Of a stretch of DNA of 64,000 bases, positions 18,275 to 26,794 are shown piece by piece. Positions within the stretch are counted from its first letter, which is position 1; the number at the start of each line of letters is the position of its first letter. Position numbers and translations under genes: made by a program. Location of the stretch: assembly GCA_016786705.1 (NCBI GenBank), contig JAEUVV010000012.1, positions 124,001 to 188,000 on the forward strand. Reading direction: 5' to 3'. The DNA comes from Taibaiella sp. GTDB lineage: Bacteria > Bacteroidota > Bacteroidia > Chitinophagales > Chitinophagaceae. Below the pieces are notes generated by a model. It was not told the origin of the DNA, did no database searches, and saw nothing but the letters and a program-made list of their open reading frames with translations.

Positions 18275-18445
18275 ATGAGAATTATTTTATGGTTTGTTGC
18301 TGTAGCTTGCATTATTATCTGGGTATTAGGCCTTGCCGGCATCGGTATCGCTGTCGCGTTGGGCAATATGATGCATTTCCTGATCCTGCTGGCTGTCGTG
18401 CTAATTGTGATCAATGTACTTACCGGAAGGCGGGCTAATGAATAG
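18275..18445 (+). CDS. lmo0937-type small membrane protein (copy 2)
   Basis: This 56-residue protein is the same length as and closely similar to the one at 4642-4812: MR-hydrophobic-LW-VAV-CII-W, LGLAGIG, a GN-H turn, a second helix and a short basic end (TGRRANE). Two membrane helices are predicted. It lies 41 bp behind ligD and before a strong terminator, so it is probably the third gene of the Ku-LigD transcript. Pairing a mini membrane protein with NHEJ genes has no obvious explanation other than shared stress regulation. Confidence 0.85.
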   Translation: MRIILWFVAVACIIIWVLGLAGIGIAVALGNMMHFLILLAVVLIVINVLTGRRANE

Positions 18446-18474
18446 CGCATTATCCATTCGATATATAACAAAAA

Positions 18475-18506
18475 TCCCTGAGCATTTATACTCAGGGAAT
18501 TTTTTG
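18475..18506 (+). terminator. Terminator of the Ku-LigD operon
   Basis: TCCCTGAG (18475-18482) pairs with CTCAGGGA (18491-18498) across an 8-nt loop and is followed by ATTTTTTGG. Confidence 0.85.
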
Positions 18507-18524
18507 GTATGGTTATACCGATAC

Positions 18525-18773
18525 TCATAAGCGCAACAAACTGAATCTGGTCAGTAAATAAAGCCGGTACTTTTGATAAGATGATTTGACCGGGTTGTAA
18601 ATATGCTGCTTAGCCTTTAGTACCGGATAATTTAATAATTCCATCCCCTTCAGCCCCAGGTAAATGCTGTAAACCGCTGGTAACAATAATAAAAGTAAAG
18701 GAAGAAAATAGAACTTATAGTATAAAGACTTGCTTTTATATTTTTTCAGATCACTACTTTTTTGTTGTTGCAT
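18525..18773 (-). CDS. Small single-pass membrane protein, hypothetical
   Basis: The 82-residue protein has a basic N-terminus, one strong hydrophobic helix at about residues 20-41 (FYFLPLLLLLLPAVYSIYLG) and a basic C-terminal tail. No family is recognised. Support for a real gene comes from its position between two terminated transcripts and from a good -24/-12 promoter ending 46 bp before its ATG on the same strand, which would place it in the same regulon as Ku-LigD and CsbD. Confidence 0.6.
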   Translation of the reverse strand: MQQQKSSDLKKYKSKSLYYKFYFLPLLLLLLPAVYSIYLGLKGMELLNYPVLKAKQHIYNPVKSSYQKYRLYLLTRFSLLRL

Positions 18774-18818
18774 AAGAGTCCATTAAAACATTAATAATCA
18801 GGGGTACAAAATAACAGC

Positions 18819-18834
18819 TGCAAAATTTGGACCA
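18819..18834 (-). promoter_or_regulatory. Sigma-54 promoter for the 82-residue membrane protein
   Basis: On the minus strand TGGTCC-N5-TTGCA has a perfect -12 box, the TGG of the -24 box and exact GG-N10-GC spacing. The predicted transcript would begin about 36 nt before the ATG at 18773. Confidence 0.6.
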
Positions 18835-18888
18835 AAAGTTAAAAGCCGGCAAGGCAATTTTTATTTTTAACCCGCCGGCCTTCCCTTA

Positions 18889-20997
18889 CTATTTGGCAAA
18901 CCTGGCATTACGTTCCCAGAAACGATGCTGCTTGAGCGCATCAATAAACCTATTGAGGTCACCATCATTGATGATACCTCCATCCGGTTCCTTATGCAGC
19001 TGGTCAAATATTAACGCGGCCCCTCGGTCAGCACCTAATATTTTACAGTGGCGGTATTGTTCATTAATAAATTCAACCGCCTCAGGGATGCGGAGTAAAG
19101 CTTCTGCCTGTGCGGCATCCCCGGGAATATAAAGCGCATCATGCAATACGCTTGCCGTGTTAAAGAAAGTCATATCTGCAGGCACAGGGCTTCCATCGGC
19201 CGCATTTACTTTACCCAAACGGGGCGCTATAAACTTTACCCTGGCCCCGGCAGCTGTCAGCTGCTCCTTCAGGTCTATTACTCTATCCGCCGCAATGCCA
19301 TCCGTTACCAGTAAGGCAATGCATCTTGTTTCGATGCTGTCTTTAACCGTGTTCAGCATACTTAGCGCGCCATCATAAACCAGCGAAGGTTCACGCATTA
19401 CAGGAGCATAATCTTCCGGCTTACCGTCAGCAGGTATAGCCCCGTTGACCACCGGTTCAGGCGCTGCGGGCAGGTCAATACCCAGCATCCCGGCTACATA
19501 GGCCGCCAGGTCACTGTCTATATGAGTAAGGGTATTTACCATACGCCTGCGTATAGCGGGTATTTTACATTTAGATAATTCAAAACTAAACGCTTCCTTA
19601 ATATGCTGTTGTTCTACCGGGCTCTGGCTCCTGTAAAATAATATAGCCTGGCTGAAATGGTCCCGGAAACTATGACTGCGTGCCCTGATCTTTTGGCCCT
19701 CTATACGCTCATGGTAACTGGTAAAACCACCGGCCGCCGCCTTAGCCATATAGGGACAGCCGCCACCTATGCTGTTAGGAGTGTAGCTGGCTTTACCTTT
19801 ATCGATCTGCATCCGCATCTGTGCTTCCCGCTGGTTATTATGAACGGCAGGTAGTGTACGGTTGATCGGTATTTCATGAAAGTTAGGACCACCCAACCTG
19901 GACAATTGGGTGTCGGTATAAGAAAACAGACGTCCCTGCAGTAAAGGATCATTAGTAAAATCAATACCGGGAACAATATGGCCGGGATGGAAAGCGACCT
20001 GCTCGGTTTCCGCGAAGAAATTATCCGGGTTCCTGTTTAAGGTAAGTGTACCCACGATCTTTACCGGTACGATTTCTTCCGGGATAATCTTGGTCGGGTC
20101 CAGGAGATCGAAATCAAAGTTATGTTCCTCTTCCTCGGGTACTAATTGGAGTGCCAGGTCCCATTCCGGGTAATGCCCGTGTTCAATAGCCTCCCACAAA
20201 TCCCTCCTGAGAAAATCGGGATCTTTACCCGAGATCTTTTGCGCTTCGTCCCAAACTACGGCATGGGTGCCCAGCCGGGGTTTCCAGTGAAATTTTACAA
20301 AAGTACTTTTACCGGCAGCATTGACCAGCCTGAACGTGTGGACCCCAAAGCCTTCCATCATCCGGAAGCTCCTTGGGATAGCCCTATCACTCATCAGCCA
20401 CATAATCATATGACTGCTTTCCGGCATTAAAGAAATAAAGTCCCAGAAGGTATCATGCGCCGAAGAAGCCTGTGGGATTTCATTATCCTGCTCCGGTTTA
20501 ACAGCATGTACCAGGTCGGGAAATTGCATCGCGTCCTGGATGAAGAATACCGGCATATTATTACCCACCAGGTCAAAAATACCCTCGTCTGTATAAAACT
20601 TAACGGCAAAGCCTCTTACATCCCTGGGCATATCGGTAGAGCCCCTGGACCCGGCTACGGTAGAAAACCGCACAAATACAGAAGTTGTTCTGCCGGTGTC
20701 TGTAAATATACCGGCAGTAGTATATTCTGACAGGTCTTCATGCAAGGTAAATACACCATGCGCACCACTACCGCGTGCATGTACAATTCGTTCAGGAATG
20801 CGTTCATGATCAAAGTGGGTGATCTTTTCCCTGAAAATAAAATCCTCCATCAATGTAGGTCCCCGCTTCCCCGCACGCAGGGAATTGACATCATCATTGA
20901 TCAGTACGCCCTGGTTCGTGTTCATCGGCTGTTCACTACCATCGCTTATATTTTTTTGCAGGTCTTCAATTTTCGGGCTTGTATTCTTTTTATTCAT
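18889..20997 (-). CDS. katE: Large-subunit catalase (KatE/HPII type)
   Basis: The 702-residue haem catalase breaks down hydrogen peroxide. It shows the active-site His73 in IVHARGSGAHG, the distal FVRFSTVAGSRGS block, and the proximal haem ligand Tyr in RLFSYTDTQLSRLG. The length and a C-terminal flavodoxin/DJ-1-like domain (about residues 555-700) identify the large-subunit clade, in which this extra domain stabilises the enzyme. It lies 42 bp behind an alcohol dehydrogenase gene and the DUF4142 gene on the same strand, so the three probably form an oxidative-stress operon. Confidence 0.95.
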   Translation of the reverse strand: MNKKNTSPKIEDLQKNISDGSEQPMNTNQGVLINDDVNSLRAGKRGPTLMEDFIFREKITHFDHERIPERIVHARGSGAHGVFTLHEDLSEYTTAGIFTDTGRTTSVFVRFSTVAGSRGSTDMPRDVRGFAVKFYTDEGIFDLVGNNMPVFFIQDAMQFPDLVHAVKPEQDNEIPQASSAHDTFWDFISLMPESSHMIMWLMSDRAIPRSFRMMEGFGVHTFRLVNAAGKSTFVKFHWKPRLGTHAVVWDEAQKISGKDPDFLRRDLWEAIEHGHYPEWDLALQLVPEEEEHNFDFDLLDPTKIIPEEIVPVKIVGTLTLNRNPDNFFAETEQVAFHPGHIVPGIDFTNDPLLQGRLFSYTDTQLSRLGGPNFHEIPINRTLPAVHNNQREAQMRMQIDKGKASYTPNSIGGGCPYMAKAAAGGFTSYHERIEGQKIRARSHSFRDHFSQAILFYRSQSPVEQQHIKEAFSFELSKCKIPAIRRRMVNTLTHIDSDLAAYVAGMLGIDLPAAPEPVVNGAIPADGKPEDYAPVMREPSLVYDGALSMLNTVKDSIETRCIALLVTDGIAADRVIDLKEQLTAAGARVKFIAPRLGKVNAADGSPVPADMTFFNTASVLHDALYIPGDAAQAEALLRIPEAVEFINEQYRHCKILGADRGAALIFDQLHKEPDGGIINDGDLNRFIDALKQHRFWERNARFAK

Positions 20998-21039
20998 AAT
21001 AAAAAAATGATTTAAGGATTAAAAATGCTGATTAACTGT

Positions 21040-22209
21040 TTATATCCAGGGGTCTAAAATCACTTTCACACAATCTTCTTCTTTATTTTTAAAAATGTCG
21101 TAGCCATGTGCTACCTGGGATAAGGGGAGCCGGTGACTGATGATATCATCAAGTTTTACCTTGCCCTGTACTACCGTATCCATAAGGTGATCGATATATT
21201 TATGTACCGGTACCTGGCCACCTCTTAAAGTAAGCCCTTTATCAAAAAACTGGCCTACCGGGAAGTTGTCATAATTTACAGGATATACACCCAGTACTGA
21301 TACAAAGCCGCCTCTACATACCGCGCTCATGCAGGCTTCCAGCACTTTAACGGAACCCTTTTCCATATTCACTACCGATTTCACCCGGTCCCATACCGAA
21401 CGGTCGGGTTCAAAACCCACGGCGTCAATACATACATCGGTACCACGGCCCTGCGTGAGCTCCCTGATCTGCGCTACCACATCCTTAGCCCCATCTTCCC
21501 ATAATATGGTATCACAATCAGCTATGCTTTTTGCCTTTTCAAGCCGGTAAGGTACCGTGTCCACCATGATGATTTTACCCGCGTTGCGAAGATGTGCGGA
21601 TTTCAGAGCCATCAGGCCTACCGGGCCACAACCGAAAATGGTAATGCTTTCCCCACCCTGTATATTAGCCCAGTCAATACCGGTATAGCCCGTAGGATAG
21701 ATATCGGTAAGGAACAAGGCCTGCTCATCACTCAGTTCAGGTGGCACGATACGCGGACCGATGTCAGCATAAGGTACGCGTACATATTCCGCCTGCCCGC
21801 CGTCATACCCGCCATACAGGTCGGTATAACCGAACAATGCACCGCCTTTCTCGGTAGTGATACCTCCCTCCGGGCCGTAATGCTCGGGATTACTGTTCTC
21901 ACAATGTCCCGGTAATTCATGCCGGCAGAAAAAACAGCCCCCACAGGCAATGGGAAAGGGCACGATCACCCGGTCCCCTCTTTTAAGATTACTGATATCA
22001 CTGCCCACATCTTCAACAATACCCATAAATTCGTGACCGAGTACCATATTACGCGGCTGCGGAAACCCGCCGCTGTAGATATGCAGATCAGATCCACAGA
22101 TGGCGGTCGAGGTTACTTTAAGAATGATATCCCGGCTGTCTTTCAGTTGCGGATCATCTACCTGGTCATAGGATATATTCCCTAATCCCCGTATTACTGC
22201 TGCTCTCAT
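21040..22209 (-). CDS. Zinc-dependent alcohol/formaldehyde dehydrogenase
   Basis: The 389-residue medium-chain dehydrogenase has catalytic zinc ligands Cys38 (AICGSDLH) and His59-Glu60 (GHE), four structural-zinc cysteines (89, 92, 95, 103) and the Rossmann motif FGCGPVG. Its length, the insertion after the structural-zinc loop and the YDNFPVGQFFDKGLTLRGGQ block fit the glutathione-independent formaldehyde dehydrogenase-like group. The real substrate is not known. It sits between DUF4142 (29 bp upstream) and katE (42 bp downstream), suggesting aldehyde detoxification under the same control as peroxide defence. Confidence 0.9.
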   Translation of the reverse strand: MRAAVIRGLGNISYDQVDDPQLKDSRDIILKVTSTAICGSDLHIYSGGFPQPRNMVLGHEFMGIVEDVGSDISNLKRGDRVIVPFPIACGGCFFCRHELPGHCENSNPEHYGPEGGITTEKGGALFGYTDLYGGYDGGQAEYVRVPYADIGPRIVPPELSDEQALFLTDIYPTGYTGIDWANIQGGESITIFGCGPVGLMALKSAHLRNAGKIIMVDTVPYRLEKAKSIADCDTILWEDGAKDVVAQIRELTQGRGTDVCIDAVGFEPDRSVWDRVKSVVNMEKGSVKVLEACMSAVCRGGFVSVLGVYPVNYDNFPVGQFFDKGLTLRGGQVPVHKYIDHLMDTVVQGKVKLDDIISHRLPLSQVAHGYDIFKNKEEDCVKVILDPWI

Positions 22210-22238
22210 AAAAAATCATTTTATCGTTAATACCCGGA

Positions 22239-22778
22239 TTATTTTTGTTGTTTTACCGTTTCCTGCAACCTTTTAGCATGTTCCAGGTGTTCTTTCAATA
22301 CTGGTAATTTCTGAGCGGCCCAATTTTTCAATGCTTCATCTTTACCATTTTCGGCCTGCATAGTGAATAAGCGGATCACTTTTTCATGATCTTTAACCAT
22401 TTGCTGGGCAAAAGCCTTATCAAACGCATCCCCTTTTTTCTTCGACAGTTGCTCATAAGCTTCATCATCAGCAGCATCTGCTATCCCGGGCATATCCGCA
22501 TAGCCTTTCTGCATAACTAATTCCTCCAGTTCCTTGTTAGCCATCTGGTGGTCCTTTACCATCATCATTCCATACTCCCGTACCATGGCATGCGTACCGC
22601 GCAGTTGTCCCAGCTCGCCCAGCCTTACTTCTGACTTACCGGCAGCGGTAGCCTTTTGTACGAATTCCCGGTCCTGTTGCTGATTCCCGGACGCATTTCT
22701 TGTTGTATTACGTTGTTGTGCGTGAATGCAAGTCAGCACCACCAATAAAGCGGCTACTGTAAAGAGATACTTCTTCAT
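22239..22778 (-). CDS. DUF4142 exported four-helix protein
   Basis: The 179-residue protein has a signal peptide (MKKYLFTVAALLVVLTCIHA), a polar linker and a DUF4142 domain with the family blocks DREFVQKATAAGKSEVRLGE and FAQQMVKDHEKVI. The fold is a ferritin-like four-helix bundle in the periplasm; the function is not established. It is the first gene of the DUF4142-dehydrogenase-katE group. Confidence 0.9.
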   Translation of the reverse strand: MKKYLFTVAALLVVLTCIHAQQRNTTRNASGNQQQDREFVQKATAAGKSEVRLGELGQLRGTHAMVREYGMMMVKDHQMANKELEELVMQKGYADMPGIADAADDEAYEQLSKKKGDAFDKAFAQQMVKDHEKVIRLFTMQAENGKDEALKNWAAQKLPVLKEHLEHAKRLQETVKQQK

Positions 22779-23283
22779 AATTAGTTATTTTTAAGTGTTA
22801 TATACTTCAGCTAACTATCTCATTAATCATACCAAAAAAAGACCGTTACCCAACAAACCGATTATATAATGATTAAACACGTCAATTTCACTGGGAAGTA
22901 ACAGCCCCCCACTTAAAAATAGAAGCCAGGGCAGGTATTTACAGAGATGCTGATCCGTCGAAAGGAACAACATATTCTACAGAATCACTTTATTATGGGG
23001 AATTCCTTCTACAGTTTCTGTTGAATTTCTTTATACATTTTTGCCTCACATCTTTCTCAAAAAAAATTTTAATCCGGCATTGCTTAAATGGAATTACTTA
23101 TATACTTAGTTGATCATTTTCAGATGTAGCATACAGCCAAAAAGCCTGTCCACATTATCTAATACGCCATATAATGGCTTAGTGATTTTTCAAACTTTTT
23201 TAAGTACCCGATCTTTAAAACGGAAATCCATCGGCCTGCTTTTTGATGAATAGAGATTATTATTAACTATTAATTTTTTTATC
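22779..23283. other. Divergent intergenic region, no gene seen
   Basis: These 505 bp separate the DUF4142-katE group (minus) from the KGG protein gene (plus). No ORF, hairpin terminator or acceptable -24/-12 promoter was found on either strand, although both flanking units are stress-type genes. Confidence 0.6.
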
Positions 23284-24210
23284 ATGGCAAAAAGTAGCAA
23301 CAGAGGTAATTCCTCTTCCAACCGTTCAGGTTATGGCAGCTCATCAAACAGTAACAGCAACCGTCGCAGCAACACCAGCAGTTACGGCAGCGATCAGTAT
23401 GATGAGGAAGATGATGAATACGAACAAGGTTATCAGGCCGGTTACCAGGCAGGATATGAAGCCGGTGAAAACGGGGAGGACTATGATGACGATTACGACA
23501 GTGATGAAGAGGATTATGACGATGAAGACTGGGACGATGAAGCCGAGGACGACGAGGATTATGAGGACGATGATTATGATGAAGAAGACGATGAGGATTA
23601 CGAGGACGACGATGAGGATGATAACCAGGGTTCTTCCCGTGGTGGTGGGCGTCGCGGCGGTTCAGGCGGCAGAGGATTCGCCTCTATGGATCGTGATGAA
23701 GTACGCCGTATAGCTGCTAAAGGCGGCCGGGCCTCTCATGGTGGCGGACGTGGCGGCAGATCTTCTTCCCGTGGTGGTAATTCCGGCGGTAGTGGTAGCA
23801 GTAGCGGACGTGGCGGATCTTCTTCAGGACGTGGCAATTCCGGTGGTGGCAGCCGCGGTTCCTCTTCTTCACGCGGCGGCAACTCCGGTGGAAGCGGACG
23901 TGGTGGGTCTTCACGTGGTGGGTCTTCACGTGGCGGTTCTTCTTCTGGTCGCAGCAACTCAGGTGGTGGTAGCAGCCGTGGTTCCTCTTCTTCACGCGGT
24001 GGATCTTCTTCAGGAAGCAGTTCATCAAGAGGCGGCTCTTCACGCGGCGGAAACACTTCCGGTAGTGGCAGAGGCGGCAACAGTAGTGGCGGCAGCAAAA
24101 GAGGCTTTGCCGCTATGAGTAAAGCCAGGGTAAGGGAAATAGCCGCTATGGGCGGACGCGCCTCGCACGGTGGTGGCCGTAGCGGCTATGGCAGCAGAAG
24201 AAACGGCTAA
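23284..24210 (+). CDS. KGG-motif stress protein with acidic and Ser/Gly/Arg repeat regions
   Basis: The 308-residue protein is modular: a Ser/Asn-rich head (1-38), a Gln/Gly/Tyr stretch with repeated YQAG units, an Asp/Glu tract (about 60-117), and a first KGG motif (FASMDRDEVRRIAAKGGRAS, about 130-150). A long SSSRGG/SGRGGSS repeat region and a second KGG motif near the C-terminus follow (FAAMSKARVREIAAMGGRAS). KGG (con-10/GsiB-like) motifs mark hydrophilic stress proteins. The acidic tract next to an RGG-like basic region could drive self-association or nucleic-acid binding; this is inference. The repeats are coded by diverged codons, so not by very recent expansion alone. Confidence 0.85.
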   Translation: MAKSSNRGNSSSNRSGYGSSSNSNSNRRSNTSSYGSDQYDEEDDEYEQGYQAGYQAGYEAGENGEDYDDDYDSDEEDYDDEDWDDEAEDDEDYEDDDYDEEDDEDYEDDDEDDNQGSSRGGGRRGGSGGRGFASMDRDEVRRIAAKGGRASHGGGRGGRSSSRGGNSGGSGSSSGRGGSSSGRGNSGGGSRGSSSSRGGNSGGSGRGGSSRGGSSRGGSSSGRSNSGGGSSRGSSSSRGGSSSGSSSSRGGSSRGGNTSGSGRGGNSSGGSKRGFAAMSKARVREIAAMGGRASHGGGRSGYGSRRNG

Positions 24211-24244
24211 ACCCTTACCGAGTGAAACATAAACCAAATTAATT

Positions 24245-24320
24245 AAGCCGTCATTGATCTTAAAAACATAACCTGTTTTTAGTTTGTTCAGCCAATGATC
24301 AATGACGGCTTACATTTTTG
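24245..24320 (+). terminator. Long-loop inverted repeat behind the KGG gene
   Basis: AAGCCGTCATTGATC (24245-24259) pairs perfectly over 15 bp with 24297-24311. Inside the 37-nt loop, TAAAAAC (24261-24267) pairs with GTTTTTA (24275-24281). The tail reads ACATTTTTG. It probably ends the KGG transcript; its design resembles the elements at 6270 and 44641. Confidence 0.6.
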
Positions 24321-24343
24321 TTCATTAAAAAAATTGACAGATT

Positions 24344-24973
24344 ATGCCTCAAACCACAAAAAAAACAGCTACAAAAAAGGCGGCAGTGCGTAGCAGCGGC
24401 ACTACAACCAGTAAAACAAATAGCCAGGAAGATAAGCATGCGCCACTGATGCAATTATTCACAGACGCGTTGAAAGATATGTATTGGGCTGAGCAGGCCA
24501 TTATAGAAGGCTTAAAAAAACTACAACAGGCAGCTACTAATGAAGAGCTGACAGAAGCCTTTGAAGATCATGAGATGGAAACTAAAAAGCATATTTCCCG
24601 TTTGGAAAAAGTGTTTGAGCAACTGGAATTACCGGCCGAAGGCAAAAAATGCGCCGCTATGGAAGGGATTTTAAAGGAAGCCGATGAAGTGATCAAACAC
24701 ACGCCCGAAGGATCGGCAACAAGAGATGCCGGCCTCATCATCGCGGCCCAGAAAGTAGAGCATTACGAGATCGCCAGCTATGGCGGGCTGGTAGCGATTG
24801 CCCATACCCTTGGACAAACAAAAGCGGCTAAATTGCTGCAGAAAACATTAGATGAAGAAGAAGAAACAGACCTGCATCTGACCGATATAGCGGAAACAGC
24901 GATCAATTTCGAAGCAGCGGAAGAAAGTGAAGAAGAAAATGAGACTGAAGCAACTGAAGTAACTGAAGAATAA
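24344..24973 (+). CDS. DUF892 (YciF-like) ferritin-like protein
   Basis: The 209-residue protein has a Lys/Thr/Ser-rich leader of about 30 residues and a DUF892 domain: LFTDALKDMYWAEQAI, the helix with EDHEMETKKHISRLE, QKVEHYEIASYG and a DEEEETD helix with conserved Glu/His of the ferritin-like fold. A Glu/Thr-rich tail follows. YciF-type proteins are induced by osmotic and other stresses and may bind a di-metal centre; the function is unproven. It follows the KGG gene, a combination common in stress loci. Confidence 0.92.
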   Translation: MPQTTKKTATKKAAVRSSGTTTSKTNSQEDKHAPLMQLFTDALKDMYWAEQAIIEGLKKLQQAATNEELTEAFEDHEMETKKHISRLEKVFEQLELPAEGKKCAAMEGILKEADEVIKHTPEGSATRDAGLIIAAQKVEHYEIASYGGLVAIAHTLGQTKAAKLLQKTLDEEEETDLHLTDIAETAINFEAAEESEEENETEATEVTEE

Positions 24974-25042
24974 TCAATAGCCTTATTGATCCAGGTACCG
25001 GATAAATAGCATTTCATCGCTAAACAGTATAAAAATAAGCTT

Positions 25043-25507
25043 ATGGTACGCATCCTGATATCAGGAATAAGTTTGCTTACACTGGTAATGCATACTTCCT
25101 GCCGCAATAATCATACAGACCGGGAAGACCGCCTCAGGTCAGAAGCTCCTGCCAGTGAAAAGAGCACTATTCCCATTCCCGTAAGCGCTATGGAGTTATG
25201 CGCGCATTTTAATAGTAATGCAGGCAGCGCGGTTACCAAGTATAAAGATCATATATTGGCTTTGTCCGGGAATGTGGCGCAGTCTGCACCGGAACCTGTA
25301 GATAATAATTGCAGGAATATAATTATCAATTGCGCAGCTACAGATAAAAGGGATACCGGCACACTGTCTATAGTGATCCGGCATTGCAGACGCGACGAAA
25401 TAACCAGCGATACGATCAATCCGGGTAAGGTCATCAATATTCATTGCCGTTTTATAGCCTGGCAGGACGGGGTTATAAAAATGGAGGAGGTCGCCGCGCC
25501 TGAATAA
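25043..25507 (+). CDS. Lipoprotein with tRNA_anti-like (OB-fold) domain, copy 1
   Basis: The 154-residue protein has a lipoprotein signal (lipid-attached Cys20 in HTSCRNN), a polar linker, and a domain of the tRNA_anti-like type: a SAMELCAHFNSNAGSA helix, TKYKDHILALSGNV, and two later strands each carrying Cys (NIHCRF). A paralogue lies at 34526-34987 with the same layout and lipobox position. Despite the family name, this exported OB-fold domain is not expected to bind tRNA. It is downstream of the DUF892 gene by 69 bp and is closed by a terminator. Confidence 0.8.
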   Translation: MVRILISGISLLTLVMHTSCRNNHTDREDRLRSEAPASEKSTIPIPVSAMELCAHFNSNAGSAVTKYKDHILALSGNVAQSAPEPVDNNCRNIIINCAATDKRDTGTLSIVIRHCRRDEITSDTINPGKVINIHCRFIAWQDGVIKMEEVAAPE

Positions 25508-25536
25508 GCGGCTTTGATCCATATATTTTCAAGGAA

Positions 25537-25576
25537 AGCAGAACCGGCAGCATTAACCGTGTTCTGCTATTCTTTT
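25537..25576 (+). terminator. Terminator after the lipoprotein gene
   Basis: AGCAGAAC (25537-25544) pairs with GTTCTGCT (25561-25568) across a 16-nt loop and is followed by ATTCTTTT. Confidence 0.65.
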
Positions 25577-25602
25577 ATAACAAGCTGCGCCTGCTGCTAT
25601 GC

Positions 25603-26325
25603 TTATTTGCTTTGAACCATTTCTTGCAGTTGCCTGCTGTTGTGCAGGGCGGCTGAACCCCAGGTGTTATTGAAATAAATAAAAGCGCGATCGGCCTTTT
25701 TATCGATCTCATCCAATGTATGTCTCAATACATCCGGGCTATATTCAGATTTGTATAAAACCGGTTTACCATGAAAGCGGTAATAAACCAGCTCATTATT
25801 GATGATCGCACTTTCCGGCAGAGTACCGGGATAATTTTGCCCGCAAAAGATTAGCTGCTGCTGTTGCAGGCGATCAAACACCGCTTGTTGCCACCAGCTT
25901 GCATGCCGGAATTCCAGCACATTATGCCACCTGTTGTCCAGCCGGCTACAGATCAGGTCCAGTCGCTCCGGCGTATAGCTGAATGAAGGGGGCAGCTGGA
26001 ATAAAATTGTCGCGAGCTTTTCCCGTAAACCGGATTCCAGTAATTCATAAAAAGAATTTATTTCCTCCCGCTCTATTTGGAACCGCTTCAAATGAGTAAC
26101 CAGTCGCGGCGCTTTCATAGAAAACAGGAAATCAGGCGGACTTTCCGCGTACCATTTTTGCAGGCTGGATAATGAAGGCTTACGATAGAAACTGGAATTG
26201 ATCTCTATAGTATTAAAATGCCTGCAGTAAAACTTAAACCAGTCTTTTTGCGGCAAACCTTCCGGGTAAAAAAGCGCTTTCCATTCTTTATAATAAAATC
26301 CTGAACAACCAATATAATATTGCAT
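25603..26325 (-). CDS. DUF72 domain protein
   Basis: The 240-residue protein is a complete DUF72 (YecE-like) TIM-barrel protein. It has the N-terminal GCSGFYYKEWKALFYPEG, the conserved FNTIEINSSFYR strand, FQLPPSFSYTPERL, and the C-terminal YIYFNNTWGSAALHNSRQL block. The family's activity is unknown. It is followed upstream by the KTSC gene (31 bp), so the two may be cotranscribed. Confidence 0.92.
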   Translation of the reverse strand: MQYYIGCSGFYYKEWKALFYPEGLPQKDWFKFYCRHFNTIEINSSFYRKPSLSSLQKWYAESPPDFLFSMKAPRLVTHLKRFQIEREEINSFYELLESGLREKLATILFQLPPSFSYTPERLDLICSRLDNRWHNVLEFRHASWWQQAVFDRLQQQQLIFCGQNYPGTLPESAIINNELVYYRFHGKPVLYKSEYSPDVLRHTLDEIDKKADRAFIYFNNTWGSAALHNSRQLQEMVQSK

Positions 26326-26356
26326 AGTATTCTGTTTATCTCAATAACTGCTAAAA

Positions 26357-26554
26357 CTATTTTATGCGCTCAAATGTAAATTTTGGTTTAATATACTTAT
26401 TAAAGAATATGCCTTTACTTTTTGCTTGCCGGAAATGCTCGAATATGGCTAAAGGAATCTCTTTATACACATATACAGCACCGGAAACAAAAGTGATCTC
26501 AAGTATTTTCCCGGTTGCATCATATTTATATTTTTGAATAACTGAGGAGGGCAT
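26357..26554 (-). CDS. KTSC domain protein
   Basis: The 65-residue protein is a single KTSC domain: an N-terminal Ser-containing strand, LEITFVSGAVYVYKEIP, a short helix, and SKGIFFNKYIKPKFTFERI at the end. The domain is often found with lysyl-tRNA synthetase-like or DNA-binding proteins, but its function is unknown. It lies directly upstream of the DUF72 gene on the same strand and diverges from the Fpg/Nei glycosylase. Confidence 0.88.
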   Translation of the reverse strand: MPSSVIQKYKYDATGKILEITFVSGAVYVYKEIPLAIFEHFRQAKSKGIFFNKYIKPKFTFERIK

Positions 26555-26794
26555 ATAAGCGATCGTTTTGTTTCCGGTTATAACAATAGCATCATTTAGC
26601 TAAATACAAATATGTTGCCAGCAGCATTGCACAGGTACATTACCGATAAATTCCCCAAATAGAGTAAAACACGAATTTTACCCTCTTGGCCTGTTGTGGA
26701 ATTTAAAGATAAGTTCAGCAATGCACTACTTTAATTTATGGCATATCTATTGATATGACACAAGTACATTCTTTTCCAATTTAATTGTTTGTTT

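Noticed and set aside
23717..24237. Long open frames on other frames of the KGG gene
   Set aside because: They arise from the biased GC-rich repeat codons and encode low-complexity Pro/Glu/Arg or His strings without family likeness.
26736..26756. TGGCAT-N5-TTGA before the Fpg/Nei gene, with a similar one near 32673
   Set aside because: The invariant C of the -12 GC is missing in both; kept only as a curiosity.
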